From contig NZ_KE387238.1 in NCBI RefSeq assembly GCF_000430765.1, positions 163,828-227,827 of the forward strand: 64,000 nt of DNA, written 5' to 3'. Numbering within the stretch: position 1 is the first letter of the stretch; each line of letters begins with the position of its first letter. This DNA is from Peribacillus kribbensis DSM 17871. GTDB lineage: Bacteria; Bacillota; Bacilli; Bacillales; DSM-1321. The notes below the pieces were generated by a model that did not search any database, had not been told where the DNA came from, and was given only the letters and a program-made list of their open reading frames with translations. Made by a program: the position numbers and the translations under genes. Shown one piece after another: positions 25,260 through 34,559 of the stretch.

Positions 25260-25583
25260 TTATTTTCTTTTTCTTAGCGCTGCAAAAATTAACGCAGCCA
25301 ATGACAGAACAAGTGAAATAATGGATAAAACGGTTGGCAGCATGGTATGGTCCTTATGTGTGTCTGTCTCATCTGCTGCTTTGTTTTCTTTAGCTGTATC
25401 ATGGAAATGAGCAATTTGGCTGGGGAAAAGCCATTGCCTTTTATGAGTTTCGTCCAAAGTAAAAAAGGAGGGCTTTAAGCACCGAAATTCAGAAGAAAAG
25501 GAAAGTGAGCAAGAAAGCTCAACAGCTCCGCAAGCAGAAAATATACAAGGTACTGGCTCATCCTTACATATTCCGCCTCTCAA
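25260..25583 (-). pseudogene. Remnant of a surface protein with C-terminal membrane anchor
   Basis: The open frame of 107 codons has no convincing ribosome site and starts inside the end of the acetyltransferase gene. Only its last part looks real: a charged linker (AKENKAADETDTHKDH), one hydrophobic segment (LSIISLVLSLAALIFAAL) and a positive tail RKRK, a layout common to membrane-anchored surface proteins such as YcnI-type. The upstream portion is low-complexity Ser/Cys-rich and out of family. Probably a truncated gene. Confidence 0.35.
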
Positions 25584-26074
25584 TCTTTTGAGATCATCCT
25601 TGTATAGATCATGGTAATCGAAGTACCTGATGAACCACAGGGATAAAAACCCAGTTGTTTATATAAGTTCACGGCCTCTGTGTTCACAGGATCAACACTT
25701 AGAGACAGAGCATCATATCCATCCGCTCCTGCCTGTTCCACAATCGCCCTCATGAGTGCCTTACCTGCTCCTGTCCCCCTGGCTTCTTTAATAACCGAAA
25801 TCCCCAATTCCGGTGTATGATCGTCCACATAGCCGTATCCTTTATTTTCTTCCGTAAATAATCGATACCAGACTGCACCAATAGGCTGTTCATTTCGAAC
25901 GGCGACCAGCGCTCTGTCTCCATCCCTGCCCCAATCCTCACTATATTTCTTTAAATGAGGAGAATTCAGCAATACTTCTTTGGGAGGTTTATCTTCTGGA
26001 ATATGAATCGATTCGTAGATCATATCAAAAAGAAAATCGATCTCACTTCTCTCCAGGCTTCTTATTTCTATCAA
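25580..26074 (-). CDS. GNAT-family N-acetyltransferase
   Basis: A 164-residue acetyl-CoA-dependent transferase. Motif A is ELGISVIKEARGTGAGKALM (R-G-x-G-x-G/A loop for CoA). The following helix QAGADGYDALSLSVDPVNTEAVNLYKQLGF ends with the classic N-x-x-x-x-x-L-Y-x-x-x-G-F pattern. TTG at 26074 is preferred, because GAGGGG lies 8 nt upstream; the much longer frame overlaps the DinB gene. It sits 5 bp after that gene and is probably co-transcribed. The acceptor is unknown. Confidence 0.85.
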   Translation of the reverse strand: MIEIRSLERSEIDFLFDMIYESIHIPEDKPPKEVLLNSPHLKKYSEDWGRDGDRALVAVRNEQPIGAVWYRLFTEENKGYGYVDDHTPELGISVIKEARGTGAGKALMRAIVEQAGADGYDALSLSVDPVNTEAVNLYKQLGFYPCGSSGTSITMIYTRMISKD

Positions 26075-26079
26075 AACGT

Positions 26080-26565
26080 TCACCCCTCTAGTATAGGCTC
26101 GATGAGATCGGTGTCCGGCGGGACATATCCCAGCTGCCTCCCGATTTTTACAATCTGCCCTTTGTGATGAAATTCGTGGGTGGCGGTGTGTGTAAACAGC
26201 CATAGAGCGGTTGGATTCATAGTGGCCCCATTTCGTAAGGTAAGAGGGATGGTTCGATCCCATTTTCCTTGAAACTCATTCAGAAAGCTATAAACTAATT
26301 CATCCGTTTTCCTGAATACTCCGCGCATATCATTTACATTATTCACCGTCTCCGGCATAATGTCCGGCTCAGCATTTCCAAGAGCGCGGATTCCAAGCCA
26401 TACTCGATAACAATCCGCGACATGAACATGAAGATTACGGATCGAATCTCCGCCAAAGGCTTCGAGCTCCTTAATATAATCTGCATCTGACAGAGTTTCG
26501 CAATAAGAGAATAAGGTTTCCCTTGTCCTCCTGATCCAATTGTATTGACTGAAAAATACCTCCAT
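26080..26565 (-). CDS. DinB/YfiT-superfamily putative metal enzyme (161 aa)
   Basis: A four-helix-bundle protein of the DinB/YfiT group, in which three His bind a metal. The His triad is visible: LHVHVADCY near residue 48-52 and HEFHHKGQI near 132-137. Known relatives are thiol S-transferases (bacillithiol or mycothiol dependent) or of unknown role. ATG follows GGAGGAACAG. Middle gene of an overlapping minus-strand trio. Confidence 0.85.
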   Translation of the reverse strand: MEVFFSQYNWIRRTRETLFSYCETLSDADYIKELEAFGGDSIRNLHVHVADCYRVWLGIRALGNAEPDIMPETVNNVNDMRGVFRKTDELVYSFLNEFQGKWDRTIPLTLRNGATMNPTALWLFTHTATHEFHHKGQIVKIGRQLGYVPPDTDLIEPILEG

Positions 26566-26585
26566 CTACTGTTCCTCCCCCATAA

Positions 26586-27035
26586 TCAACCTGCCAGAAT
26601 GTGTTTGGTGATGTGATGCTCCATATGATTGAGATAATCCTTGATCAGCCACTCAAAGGTCCTTTGCTCCTTATTGTTTAATTGACAGAGAAGGGATAAA
26701 CGCTCCTCAGGAATGTTTTGGATAATATGTATGATTTGATTATTTAAACAGCAAAAAAGTTCTAATACATCCTCAACCGGTCGATCCTGGTAATTATGAA
26801 GCTGCACCCACTGGTCTTGATTATAAGGCTGGAACAGAAAAGGCTGGTCTTCATATTGTATTTTGATAAACCGTTCCATATTATTCACTGCCGAGTCACA
26901 GAGATGTCCTACAATTTCTTTCTTCGACCACTTATTTGGTGAAGGCCTCACTGACAGCTCAATTTCCGTTTTAGTCCGGAATTCCCGCTGCAGATTCCCT
27001 ATCCAATGATTTAGCCGCTGTACGATTTCCTTCAA
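26586..27035 (-). CDS. DinB-superfamily protein (149 aa)
   Basis: Second DinB-fold protein, diverged from its neighbour. The characteristic start KWSKKEIVGHLCDSAVNNMERF places one His, and the final helix DYLNHMEHHITKH supplies two more, so the metal site looks complete. The TTG at 27035 lies about 10 nt after AAAGGAG and is preferred to the 27059 TTG, where the ribosome site would be too close. It lies 20 bp upstream of the other DinB gene, suggesting a shared mRNA. Confidence 0.78.
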   Translation of the reverse strand: MKEIVQRLNHWIGNLQREFRTKTEIELSVRPSPNKWSKKEIVGHLCDSAVNNMERFIKIQYEDQPFLFQPYNQDQWVQLHNYQDRPVEDVLELFCCLNNQIIHIIQNIPEERLSLLCQLNNKEQRTFEWLIKDYLNHMEHHITKHILAG

Positions 27036-27105
27036 GAATCTCACTCTCCTTTCATTCAATCCTTTAATGTCCTGAGGAACGGTGTTTGTGGCCCAGTAAA
27101 ATCAG

Positions 27106-27381
27106 TTAGTTCAATATAAATAAAGAATATATTAAAAACAGGGTCCCAAAAAGAAAATCCATACAATAAGCCCATTTTTCTGATTTTAATAAAAGGTTTT
27201 CTAATCCAGCTAAAAAGTACGTAATGGAAGAGATACTAAATACGATCTTGATATAGATCGTGTTATCATCATGTCTAAAACCTAAAATCAACATGGTTAT
27301 CCCGACCATAGTCAATAAAATTTGCAAAAGGAAAATCGATGTAATTCTTTTCTTGAACATCGATTTAATTCTGGTTATCAT
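27106..27381 (-). CDS. Small membrane protein (91 aa), unknown
   Basis: Not recognised. Three hydrophobic segments are visible: IFLLQILLTMVGITMLILGF, IVFSISSITYFLAGLENLLL and the C-terminal FLFGTLFLIYSLFIL, with a positive N-terminus (MITRIKSMFKKR), so the N-terminus is likely cytoplasmic. ATG follows AAGGAGGAGGGG. It is 47 bp upstream of the DinB trio and may belong to it. Confidence 0.6.
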   Translation of the reverse strand: MITRIKSMFKKRITSIFLLQILLTMVGITMLILGFRHDDNTIYIKIVFSISSITYFLAGLENLLLKSEKWAYCMDFLFGTLFLIYSLFILN

Positions 27382-27588
27382 CTCCCCTCCTCCTTACGAT
27401 TTCATTTTATAGATTATATTCTAGTCCTTTCTTTTATTTTCCTTTATATTTTTCAGTACTCCAGTGGATCTGCACTAGTTCTAAACCATCAAGTTGTGTT
27501 CCAATGAAAAAATCTCACTTAAAAAGTTTAACGAGTTTTTCAATTAGTATAAAATAGTAGGTAAGTCTAAACGAAAAAAGGTGAAACA

Positions 27589-28956
27589 ATGAGTCAATTA
27601 TCCGAGATCTTGTCAAAGAATCATAATCAGAATATCGAGGAATTAAAAGAATTGCTGCGAATTCCAAGTGTCAGTTCCTTATCCGAGCATAAAGAGGACA
27701 TTCAAAAAGCAGCTTCCTGGATTTCCGGCAAATTAGAAAGCATTGGATTAGAACATGTGGAAATCGTTCAGACAAAAGGGCATCCCATTATCTATGCGGA
27801 CTGGCTTCATCAGGAAAACGCCCCAACTGTATTAGTATACGGCCATTATGATGTTCAGCCAGTTGACCCTATTCATTTATGGGAAACACCTCCTTTTGAA
27901 CCGGCGATCCGTGATGAAAAAATCTTTGCCAGAGGGGCAACCGATGACAAAGGACAGACATTCTTACATATCAAAGCAGTGGAAACTCTTTTGAAATCGG
28001 AAGGTACACTGCCGGTAAACGTTAAATTCTGTATTGAAGGGGAAGAAGAAATCGGCAGCCCTCATCTTCCAGAGTTTTTATCCGAAAACCAGGAAAAACT
28101 AGCCTGTGATGTAGTGGTAATTTCTGATTCAGATATGTGGGATCGAGGTGTCCCTGCCATTACCTATTCCTTGAGAGGGCTGTGTGCACTGGAATTTTCC
28201 CTTAAAACCGCAAATTCCGATTTGCATTCAGGCATGTTTGGCGGCGGAGTTCAAAACGCCAATCATTTATTGATTCAGCTGCTTTCCACTCTTCATGATG
28301 AAAATGGGAAAGTGACGGTTGATCATTTTTATGATGACGTCGTGGAACTGACAGAATATGAAAAGGAACAAATTAAAGCATTGGGCTTCGATGAAGAAAA
28401 GCTGAAAAAATCGTTAGGATTAACAGATTTAACGGGAGGAGAAAACAATTTCCCTTACCCTGAGAGAATCAGTTCCCGGCCCACATTAGAAATCAACGGT
28501 TTATGGGGCGGCTTCCAGGGAGAAGGAACCAAAACGGTCATCCCGAATGAGGCTCATGCCAAAATTACCTGCCGTCTGGTACACAACCAAAACCCTGAAA
28601 GAATCCAAGGATTGATCAAACAGCACCTGGAAGAACGCGCTCCAAAAGGATGCACGGTGGAAGTGTCACTGCAAGATAGGGGTAATCCTTTCCTGACACC
28701 GATTGACAGTCCCATGATCCAAAAAGCAGCAGAAGCCTATCAAAACGTTTATGGGAAAGCGCCTGTATATAAAAGAGAAGGCGGTTCTATTCCGATTGTG
28801 TCAGACTTCAGCCACTCCCTGAATGCACCTGTAGTCCTGATGGGATTCGGCCTGCCAGACGAAAATCTTCATGCTCCAAATGAACATTTCAACCTAGAAA
28901 ATTTCGATAAGGGCATTTTGACGATTTGCTCCTTTTTTGAACTGCTCAGCAGGTAA
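27589..28956 (+). CDS. M20-family dipeptidase / peptidase
   Basis: A 455-residue cytosolic two-metal peptidase. The metal-binding blocks read YGHYDVQPVDP (His and the catalytic Asp), GATDDKGQ (bridging Asp), IEGEEEIGS (catalytic Glu and ligand), VISDSDMW and, near the C-terminus, NLHAPNEHF. Such proteins hydrolyse dipeptides or gamma-peptides; some deacetylate N-acyl amino acids. Length and the SLRGLCALEFSLKT dimerisation region match the Bacillus dipeptidases. ATG follows AAAGGTG at 6 nt. Single gene; two terminators follow. Confidence 0.85.
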   Translation: MSQLSEILSKNHNQNIEELKELLRIPSVSSLSEHKEDIQKAASWISGKLESIGLEHVEIVQTKGHPIIYADWLHQENAPTVLVYGHYDVQPVDPIHLWETPPFEPAIRDEKIFARGATDDKGQTFLHIKAVETLLKSEGTLPVNVKFCIEGEEEIGSPHLPEFLSENQEKLACDVVVISDSDMWDRGVPAITYSLRGLCALEFSLKTANSDLHSGMFGGGVQNANHLLIQLLSTLHDENGKVTVDHFYDDVVELTEYEKEQIKALGFDEEKLKKSLGLTDLTGGENNFPYPERISSRPTLEINGLWGGFQGEGTKTVIPNEAHAKITCRLVHNQNPERIQGLIKQHLEERAPKGCTVEVSLQDRGNPFLTPIDSPMIQKAAEAYQNVYGKAPVYKREGGSIPIVSDFSHSLNAPVVLMGFGLPDENLHAPNEHFNLENFDKGILTICSFFELLSR

Positions 28957-28980
28957 AAAAGGACCTTTCTAGTCCTTTTG
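28955..28980 (+). terminator. First terminator of the dipeptidase gene
   Basis: AAAAGGAC / GTCCTTTT across CTTTCTA, directly after the stop. Confidence 0.8.
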
Positions 28981-28996
28981 CCATGTCATCTAATAA

Positions 28997-29028
28997 AATC
29001 CCTGGAAAGTCCTCCAGGGATTTCTTTT
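28997..29028 (+). terminator. Second, tandem terminator
   Basis: AATCCCTGGA pairs perfectly with TCCAGGGATT across a 6-nt loop, followed by TCTTTTATT. Tandem to the first; also separates the converging oxidase gene. Confidence 0.75.
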
Positions 29029-29075
29029 ATTGATTGATATACATCTGTCATGCTAATAGTCAATGAACTCAGGAA

Positions 29076-30455
29076 CTAATCCATAAAAATTTTCCCTGGA
29101 TTTAAGATTCCCTTTGGATCCAAGACATCTTTGATCGCCATCATTATATCCAAGGCCTCTCCATGCTCTCTGCGCTGATAATGAGCTTTCCCCACTCCTA
29201 CACCATGTTCTCCCGTGCAGGATCCTCCCCGGCTTAACGCATACTCAACCAAGTGGGCGTTAAACTCTTTGGCTTTTGATACTTCTTCCGGATCATTTAA
29301 ATCGATCATTAAAATAACATGGTAGTTTCCATCTCCTACATGCCCCACTATGCCCGCATCCAGCTCGGAGCCGTCAATGTGATTACGCGCATCCACGATG
29401 GCGCCGACTAACTCTGAAATGGGGACGCACACATCTGTAACCATCATTTTCTTCCCCGGGGATTTGTGGACAAAAGCGTAAGCTAAGCTATGGCGTACAT
29501 CCCAGAGCTGGGAACGAGCCTTCGAATCTGTTTCAAATAGGAATTCCTGACAGCCGTTTTCCAGCGCTATGTTTTGAGTGAATTCTATATCGTACGATAG
29601 CCCCCCTTCACTTCCGTGGAACTCAATAAAAAGGGTAGGTTTCTCTGGATAAGTTGTGTTGTTATAAGCATTTACTTGTTTAATGGATCGTGCATCCACC
29701 AATTCCATGCGGGCGATGGGAATACCGGCTGACAACGTTGAAACAACTGTGGTAACAGCATCTTCTACGCTGGAGAATACAGCACGTGCCGCTGTAATAA
29801 CCTCCGGTAAACCGTATACACGCAGCGTCAGTTCTGTAAATACACCCAACGTACCCTCTGAACCGACAAACAGACTGGAAATATGATATCCGGATGATGA
29901 TTTTGCTGTCATGTTTCCTGTATGAATGATGCGTCCATCTGCCAGTACCACCTCAAGATCGCGCACCTGGTCACGCATAATTCCATACCTCACAGAGGTG
30001 GTACCGCTGGCATTTGTTGCAGCCATCCCTCCAAGCGTTGCATCTGCACCTGGATCCACCGTAAAAAAAAGCCCATGTTTCTTTAATGCTTTGTTTAACT
30101 GGCTCCGTGTAACTCCCGGCTGTACCCGTACCAAAAAATCTGTCGGGCGCACCTCCAGTACTTCATTCATCAGCTGAAAATCTAATGATATTCCTCCTTG
30201 ATACGGAATCACATGACCTTCTAGGCTGGTCCCCATTCCAAAAGGAGTGACAGGAATGTTCTTTTCATTAGCAAACTTCATGATCCTGCTGACTTCCTCA
30301 GCGCTTTTTGGAAATACAACGACATCTGGCAAATGAGGAGTATGATACGATTCATCTTTACTATGCTGTTCTAACACAGTAGGGTTGGCAGTGATCTGCT
30401 CCGCCGGTATAAATTTCTTTAATTGGCCGACTAAGTCGTTTTCCATTGTATTCAA
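29076..30455 (-). CDS. FAD-linked oxidase, GlcD / D-lactate / D-2-hydroxyacid dehydrogenase type
   Basis: A flavoprotein of about 460 residues that oxidises a D-2-hydroxy acid. The FAD site is NIPVTPFGMGTSLEGH and VDPGADATLGGMAATNASGT; the C-terminal Fe/His region is GHVGDGNYHVILMID and SCTGEHGVGVGK. These fit GlcD, D-lactate dehydrogenase and D-2-hydroxyglutarate dehydrogenase alike. Its neighbour on the same strand is an L-2-hydroxyglutarate oxidase two genes upstream, which makes a D-2-hydroxyglutarate role attractive. TTG at 30455 has GGGGG 8 nt upstream. Last gene of the run; the substrate is open. Confidence 0.78.
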   Translation of the reverse strand: MNTMENDLVGQLKKFIPAEQITANPTVLEQHSKDESYHTPHLPDVVVFPKSAEEVSRIMKFANEKNIPVTPFGMGTSLEGHVIPYQGGISLDFQLMNEVLEVRPTDFLVRVQPGVTRSQLNKALKKHGLFFTVDPGADATLGGMAATNASGTTSVRYGIMRDQVRDLEVVLADGRIIHTGNMTAKSSSGYHISSLFVGSEGTLGVFTELTLRVYGLPEVITAARAVFSSVEDAVTTVVSTLSAGIPIARMELVDARSIKQVNAYNNTTYPEKPTLFIEFHGSEGGLSYDIEFTQNIALENGCQEFLFETDSKARSQLWDVRHSLAYAFVHKSPGKKMMVTDVCVPISELVGAIVDARNHIDGSELDAGIVGHVGDGNYHVILMIDLNDPEEVSKAKEFNAHLVEYALSRGGSCTGEHGVGVGKAHYQRREHGEALDIMMAIKDVLDPKGILNPGKIFMD

Positions 30456-30560
30456 CTTTGATTCCCCCACAGTAAGTAAACTTTTCTTTTAGTATGCTGG
30501 CATCATAATTATAATTAAATTCAGAATCTTAAAAAAGTTTTTTGCCTCCATCTAAAAAGA

Positions 30561-31499
30561 TCAATTAAAAATTATACTTGCCATATAGGCAATTAGAGGA
30601 ATTGTGAGTAAAGAACACATAGTAGAATAAACTGTAGCCATAACCGCAGTCCCTTCATCATGGCCATAACGTGCAAATAAGACAGTAGCTATCATAAAAG
30701 TGGGCATTGATACCTCGACCAAAGCAATTAATTTAAGTTCATTGGCGACAGGTATCCATTGTAAGACAGCAAGAATTATTAAGGGAAAGACCAACAGTTT
30801 CATCATAAGCGAAATACTTATGAAACGAATAGGTAGTTCCTTCTTTTCTTTGAAAAATGCAGATATTAATAAACCAATGTACAGCATGGCCAATGGGGCA
30901 GCTAAATCTGATAATGTTGCTGCTAAATTTTTCACAAGTATTGGCGGTTTATACCCAATCATTGCAATGGTTAACCCAATCACAATGGCAAAAATCGGAA
31001 TGTTAATCATTGCTTTAAGGCTTCTTAATGAAAATTTCCCATCCTTATTCAATAGCACAGTTACCAATGTAAAAATGATTACATCAAGACCTGCATCAAA
31101 TATTGCCGCTAATAAGCCCCCCGAAGGCCCAAACAATGACGTACAGACAGGAATGCCGATAAATCCGGTATTCCCCAAACCTGCCAGGATGGCTAATTTT
31201 CTGGATTTCACCGAACGAAAACCAAACACTATTGCACTCATCCAACCCAATCCGATACCAATCGTATTGAAAAGAATCGAAAGTAAAAATAGAGTTATCA
31301 TTTTTGATAACAATTGATCATTGATTTCCATAGTAAATATTCCGTTTAAAATAATGGAAGGTACCGCAATATTGAGAATGATGGTAGTAAGCAAGCGTTT
31401 TGATTCTTCTGTAACAGAGAAGCTTATACCAATTATCACCCCAAGTAAAATAATAATTGCCATCATGCTTACTGCTGATAGAACTGTTGATATATCCAA
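30561..31499 (-). CDS. AEC-family (auxin efflux carrier) organic-acid transporter
   Basis: A 312-residue membrane protein with about ten hydrophobic segments and the family landmarks: ILNIAVPSIILNGIF early, GLGNTGFIGIPV in the core, and VEVSMPTFMIATVLFARYG near the C-terminus. Bacterial members export or import small carboxylates such as malate. TTG at 31499 follows GGGGGAGG. It lies 170 bp downstream of lhgO in the same orientation and may move a 2-hydroxy or dicarboxylic acid. Direction and substrate are unknown. Confidence 0.78.
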   Translation of the reverse strand: MDISTVLSAVSMMAIIILLGVIIGISFSVTEESKRLLTTIILNIAVPSIILNGIFTMEINDQLLSKMITLFLLSILFNTIGIGLGWMSAIVFGFRSVKSRKLAILAGLGNTGFIGIPVCTSLFGPSGGLLAAIFDAGLDVIIFTLVTVLLNKDGKFSLRSLKAMINIPIFAIVIGLTIAMIGYKPPILVKNLAATLSDLAAPLAMLYIGLLISAFFKEKKELPIRFISISLMMKLLVFPLIILAVLQWIPVANELKLIALVEVSMPTFMIATVLFARYGHDEGTAVMATVYSTMCSLLTIPLIAYMASIIFN

Positions 31500-31669
31500 A
31501 GATCCTCCCCCATTCTACAATTGTAATTTTTCTTCCATCATTTTAATTGTGAGAAAAAAAGAAAAGAGAAAGCAATTTTCTCACTTTCCCAAAATTCCAG
31601 TTTCATAGCCTAGTATATATTATTAAGATCTTTATACTCTTTATTCATCATTGTCTTCACTTAGCTTAT

Positions 31670-32881
31670 TCAAGCCAATCGGTCTAAAATCCGGGAACTC
31701 TCTACAATACGTTCAACTACAGCATTTCCGATTTGAATAGATGCCGTTGCTGCAGGTGACGGGGCATTGCAAATATGCAGCGAATTGGTCCCCGAAAATA
31801 TTGCAAAGTCATCCACCATGCTGCCATCATGCATAAGAGCCTGTGCCCGCACTCCGGCATGTGTTGGAATGATATCCTTCTCCGTCAACTCGGGGATTAG
31901 CCGTTGTAGGCTATGCAAAAAGGCCTGTTTGCTGAAGGAACGTACATATTCCTTGATGCCTTCTTTCATATTTGGCATGGCCATTTTCCAAAAGCCAGGA
32001 TATGTCAACACTTCGAATAAATCCTTAACATTAATGTCTTTCTTGGTATAGCCCTCACGTTTAAAGGCCAATACCGCATTTGGCCCAGCGTGAACCTCGC
32101 CATTGATCATACGGGTAAAGTGAACCCCGAGGAACGGGAAGTCCGGGTTGGGAACTGGATAAATCAAGTGCTTCACGAGATGCCTTTTTTCCGGAGCCAG
32201 CTCATAATATTCGCCTCGGAAAGGAACGATCTTCATGCCGGTATTCATCCCGGTCATTTTTGCCACACGATCGCTGTGCAAGCCGGCACAGTTAATGAGA
32301 AAACGCGATTTAATTGTTCCTCGGTTTGTTTCTATCGCGACCCCGTCCGTCCCATCCGTGATATTTTCCACTTTTGTGTCGAGACAGATGTCTCCTCCGC
32401 CTTCCTGGATGATCTCGGCGAATTTCTGGGAAACGCCTTTATAATCAGCAATTCCGCAGCTTGGAACCCGGATTGCGCCCAAACCCGCGACATGTGGTTC
32501 TATTTCGGACAATTCCTCAGATCCAATTTTAATGACTTCCAATCCGTTTTGAATGCCGCGGTCGAACAGATTATCCAAAAGCGGCAGCTCTTCCGAATTG
32601 GTGGCGACAATCACCTTTCCACATACATCATAATCGATCCCATGCTCTTGGCAAAATCGGACCATTGCTTTGTTGCCTTCGCGTGCAAATTTCGCCTTTA
32701 AACTGCCTGGTTTATAATAAATACCGGAATGGATAACTCCACTGTTATGGCCAGTTTGATGATGGGCCCAATCCTTTTCCTTTTCTATCATGACTATTTT
32801 TGTGCCGGGATACCGCTTCGTCAGCGCCATACCTGTAGATAAACCAATGATTCCTCCACCTACAATTGCAAAATCATACAT
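31670..32881 (-). CDS. lhgO: L-2-hydroxyglutarate oxidase
   Basis: A 403-residue FAD-dependent oxidase converting L-2-hydroxyglutarate to 2-oxoglutarate. The dinucleotide motif GGGIIGLSTGMAL begins at residue 8. The substrate and family blocks HHQTGHNSGVIHSGIYY, INCAGLHSDRVAKM and FLGVHFTRMINGEVHAGPNAVLA are typical of LhgO. The C-terminal GVRAQALMHDGSMVDDF is intact. In Pseudomonas this gene accompanies csiD and gabDTP; no csiD is seen here. ATG follows GAGGGATAATT. It lies 135 bp after the gabD-type gene. Confidence 0.88.
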   Translation of the reverse strand: MYDFAIVGGGIIGLSTGMALTKRYPGTKIVMIEKEKDWAHHQTGHNSGVIHSGIYYKPGSLKAKFAREGNKAMVRFCQEHGIDYDVCGKVIVATNSEELPLLDNLFDRGIQNGLEVIKIGSEELSEIEPHVAGLGAIRVPSCGIADYKGVSQKFAEIIQEGGGDICLDTKVENITDGTDGVAIETNRGTIKSRFLINCAGLHSDRVAKMTGMNTGMKIVPFRGEYYELAPEKRHLVKHLIYPVPNPDFPFLGVHFTRMINGEVHAGPNAVLAFKREGYTKKDINVKDLFEVLTYPGFWKMAMPNMKEGIKEYVRSFSKQAFLHSLQRLIPELTEKDIIPTHAGVRAQALMHDGSMVDDFAIFSGTNSLHICNAPSPAATASIQIGNAVVERIVESSRILDRLA

Positions 32882-33016
32882 AATTATCCCTCATTTGCAT
32901 TATGATAGATCCCTAGCTTTTAGGATTCACTTTCAGTCTACCTGCCTAGTTTTATTGCCAGCTTTGGCAGGATTTTTGATTCATTTAAATCAAGAAGCTT
33001 CTAATATCCCCCGGTT

Positions 33017-34480
33017 CTAAAAACCCATCGATATATATTTTTCCTCCAAATATTCTTCAAGGCCTTGATAGCCGCCTTCCCTTCCCATACCGCTCTCTTT
33101 CATTCCGCCAAATGGAGCCTGTGCAACAGTGGGAATGGCATCGTTAAAGCCGATAATTCCGAACTCCAGGGCTTCCGATACCCTAACTCCCCTGCTTATA
33201 TTCTGTGTATAAAAATAGGCCGCCAGACCGTACTCTGTATTATTGGCAAGCTCGATCACTTCTTCTTCTGTATCAAACGGGATGATTGGTGCAACCGGAC
33301 CAAATGTTTCCTCGAATGTGATAAGCATATCCTTGTTCACTCCACTAAGAACGGTAGGTTCATAGAACAATCCATCCGACAATTCCCCTTCGATCCTTTG
33401 TCCGCCACAAAGAAGGCGGGCACCTTTTGCCAGGGCATCTTGTACATGCTCCTCTACCTTTGCCAGCCCGTCACTGCTGACAAGAGGCCCGACTTCAACG
33501 GTAGGATCAATACTATTCCCGACTTTAAGAGCTTGTACCTTTTCAACAAATAGCGCAGAGAATTTATCGATGACAGAACGGTGGACGTAAATTCGATTTG
33601 CACAAACGCACGTCTGCCCTGTATTTCTGAATTTGCTTGCCACGGCACCAGCTGCTGCTGCTTCCAATTCAGCATCTTCAAAAACGATAAATGGCGCATG
33701 TCCACCAAGCTCAAGAGAAAGTCTCTTGAGTTGCGGGGCTGACTTGGTAACCAGCATTTTGCCTACTTCAGTAGAACCGGTAAAAGAAATTTTTCTTACT
33801 ACGGGGTTTTCAAAGATTTCATCCGAGATAGGTCCGGCACTACCCGTTACTATATTAACCACCCCAGCAGGCACTCCCGCCATTTCTACCAATTTACCAA
33901 ATGCTAACGCACTAATAGGAGATTGTTTCGCAGGCTTCACAATGGCTGTACATCCAGCGGCCATTGCAGGTCCTACCTTCCTAGTCATCATAGCCAACGG
34001 GAAATTCCAAGGAGTAATTGAGGCTACCACCCCGATCGGCTGGCGGATCACCGACAGCCTTTTATTGGCAGCAGAAGCAGGGATCGTTTCCCCATAAATC
34101 CGGCGTCCTTCTTCCGCAAACCATTCCAGGTAGCTTGCAGCAAAAGCCACTTCACCCTGGGCTTCAGTAAAGGGCTTCCCCATTTCCAGACTCATAATTT
34201 CTGCTAATTCATCTTTATATTCATGCATAAGATCATGCAATTTCTTTAGGTATTTACTACGTTCCTGAGCCGTCAATTTTGACCAGGTTTTAAACGCTTT
34301 TTCAGCAGCTGCAATTGCCTCCTGAGTTTCTTGGCGTCCACCATTTGGGATTTTAGCCACCACCTTCCCTGTTGATGGATTTGTAACGGGTATAGTTTCT
34401 CCGTTCTGTGCTACTGACCATTCCCCATTTACATACATTTCCAGTTCGGTTAAATCGACTAATCGACTAGTTTTTAGCAT
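33017..34480 (-). CDS. NAD(P)-dependent succinate-semialdehyde dehydrogenase (GabD-like)
   Basis: An aldehyde dehydrogenase of 487 residues. Layout matches GabD: AAYLEWFAEEGRRIYGETIPA-like region, ITPWNFPLAMMTRK for the cofactor, SFTGSTEVGK, LELGGHAPFIVF with the base Glu near 257, NTGQTCVCANR with the catalytic Cys near 291, and EETFGPVAP. It would turn succinate semialdehyde into succinate. Neighbouring iron-type alcohol dehydrogenases could supply that aldehyde from 4-hydroxybutyrate. Glutarate-semialdehyde dehydrogenases look similar, so the substrate stays provisional. Confidence 0.82.
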   Translation of the reverse strand: MLKTSRLVDLTELEMYVNGEWSVAQNGETIPVTNPSTGKVVAKIPNGGRQETQEAIAAAEKAFKTWSKLTAQERSKYLKKLHDLMHEYKDELAEIMSLEMGKPFTEAQGEVAFAASYLEWFAEEGRRIYGETIPASAANKRLSVIRQPIGVVASITPWNFPLAMMTRKVGPAMAAGCTAIVKPAKQSPISALAFGKLVEMAGVPAGVVNIVTGSAGPISDEIFENPVVRKISFTGSTEVGKMLVTKSAPQLKRLSLELGGHAPFIVFEDAELEAAAAGAVASKFRNTGQTCVCANRIYVHRSVIDKFSALFVEKVQALKVGNSIDPTVEVGPLVSSDGLAKVEEHVQDALAKGARLLCGGQRIEGELSDGLFYEPTVLSGVNKDMLITFEETFGPVAPIIPFDTEEEVIELANNTEYGLAAYFYTQNISRGVRVSEALEFGIIGFNDAIPTVAQAPFGGMKESGMGREGGYQGLEEYLEEKYISMGF

Positions 34481-34559
34481 AGTTAAGTCTCCTTTTTTAA
34501 CAGAATTATAATCTCTTCATTAATTTTTAAAGTTGTTTAATCCATAGGGTAATGACCGA

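Noticed and set aside
30700-31317. 205-codon plus-strand open frame
   Set aside because: Fully antisense to the AEC carrier gene, no ribosome site, residue use typical of a shadow frame.
32090-32701. 203-codon plus-strand open frame
   Set aside because: Antisense to lhgO; composition and lack of ribosome site mark it as a shadow.
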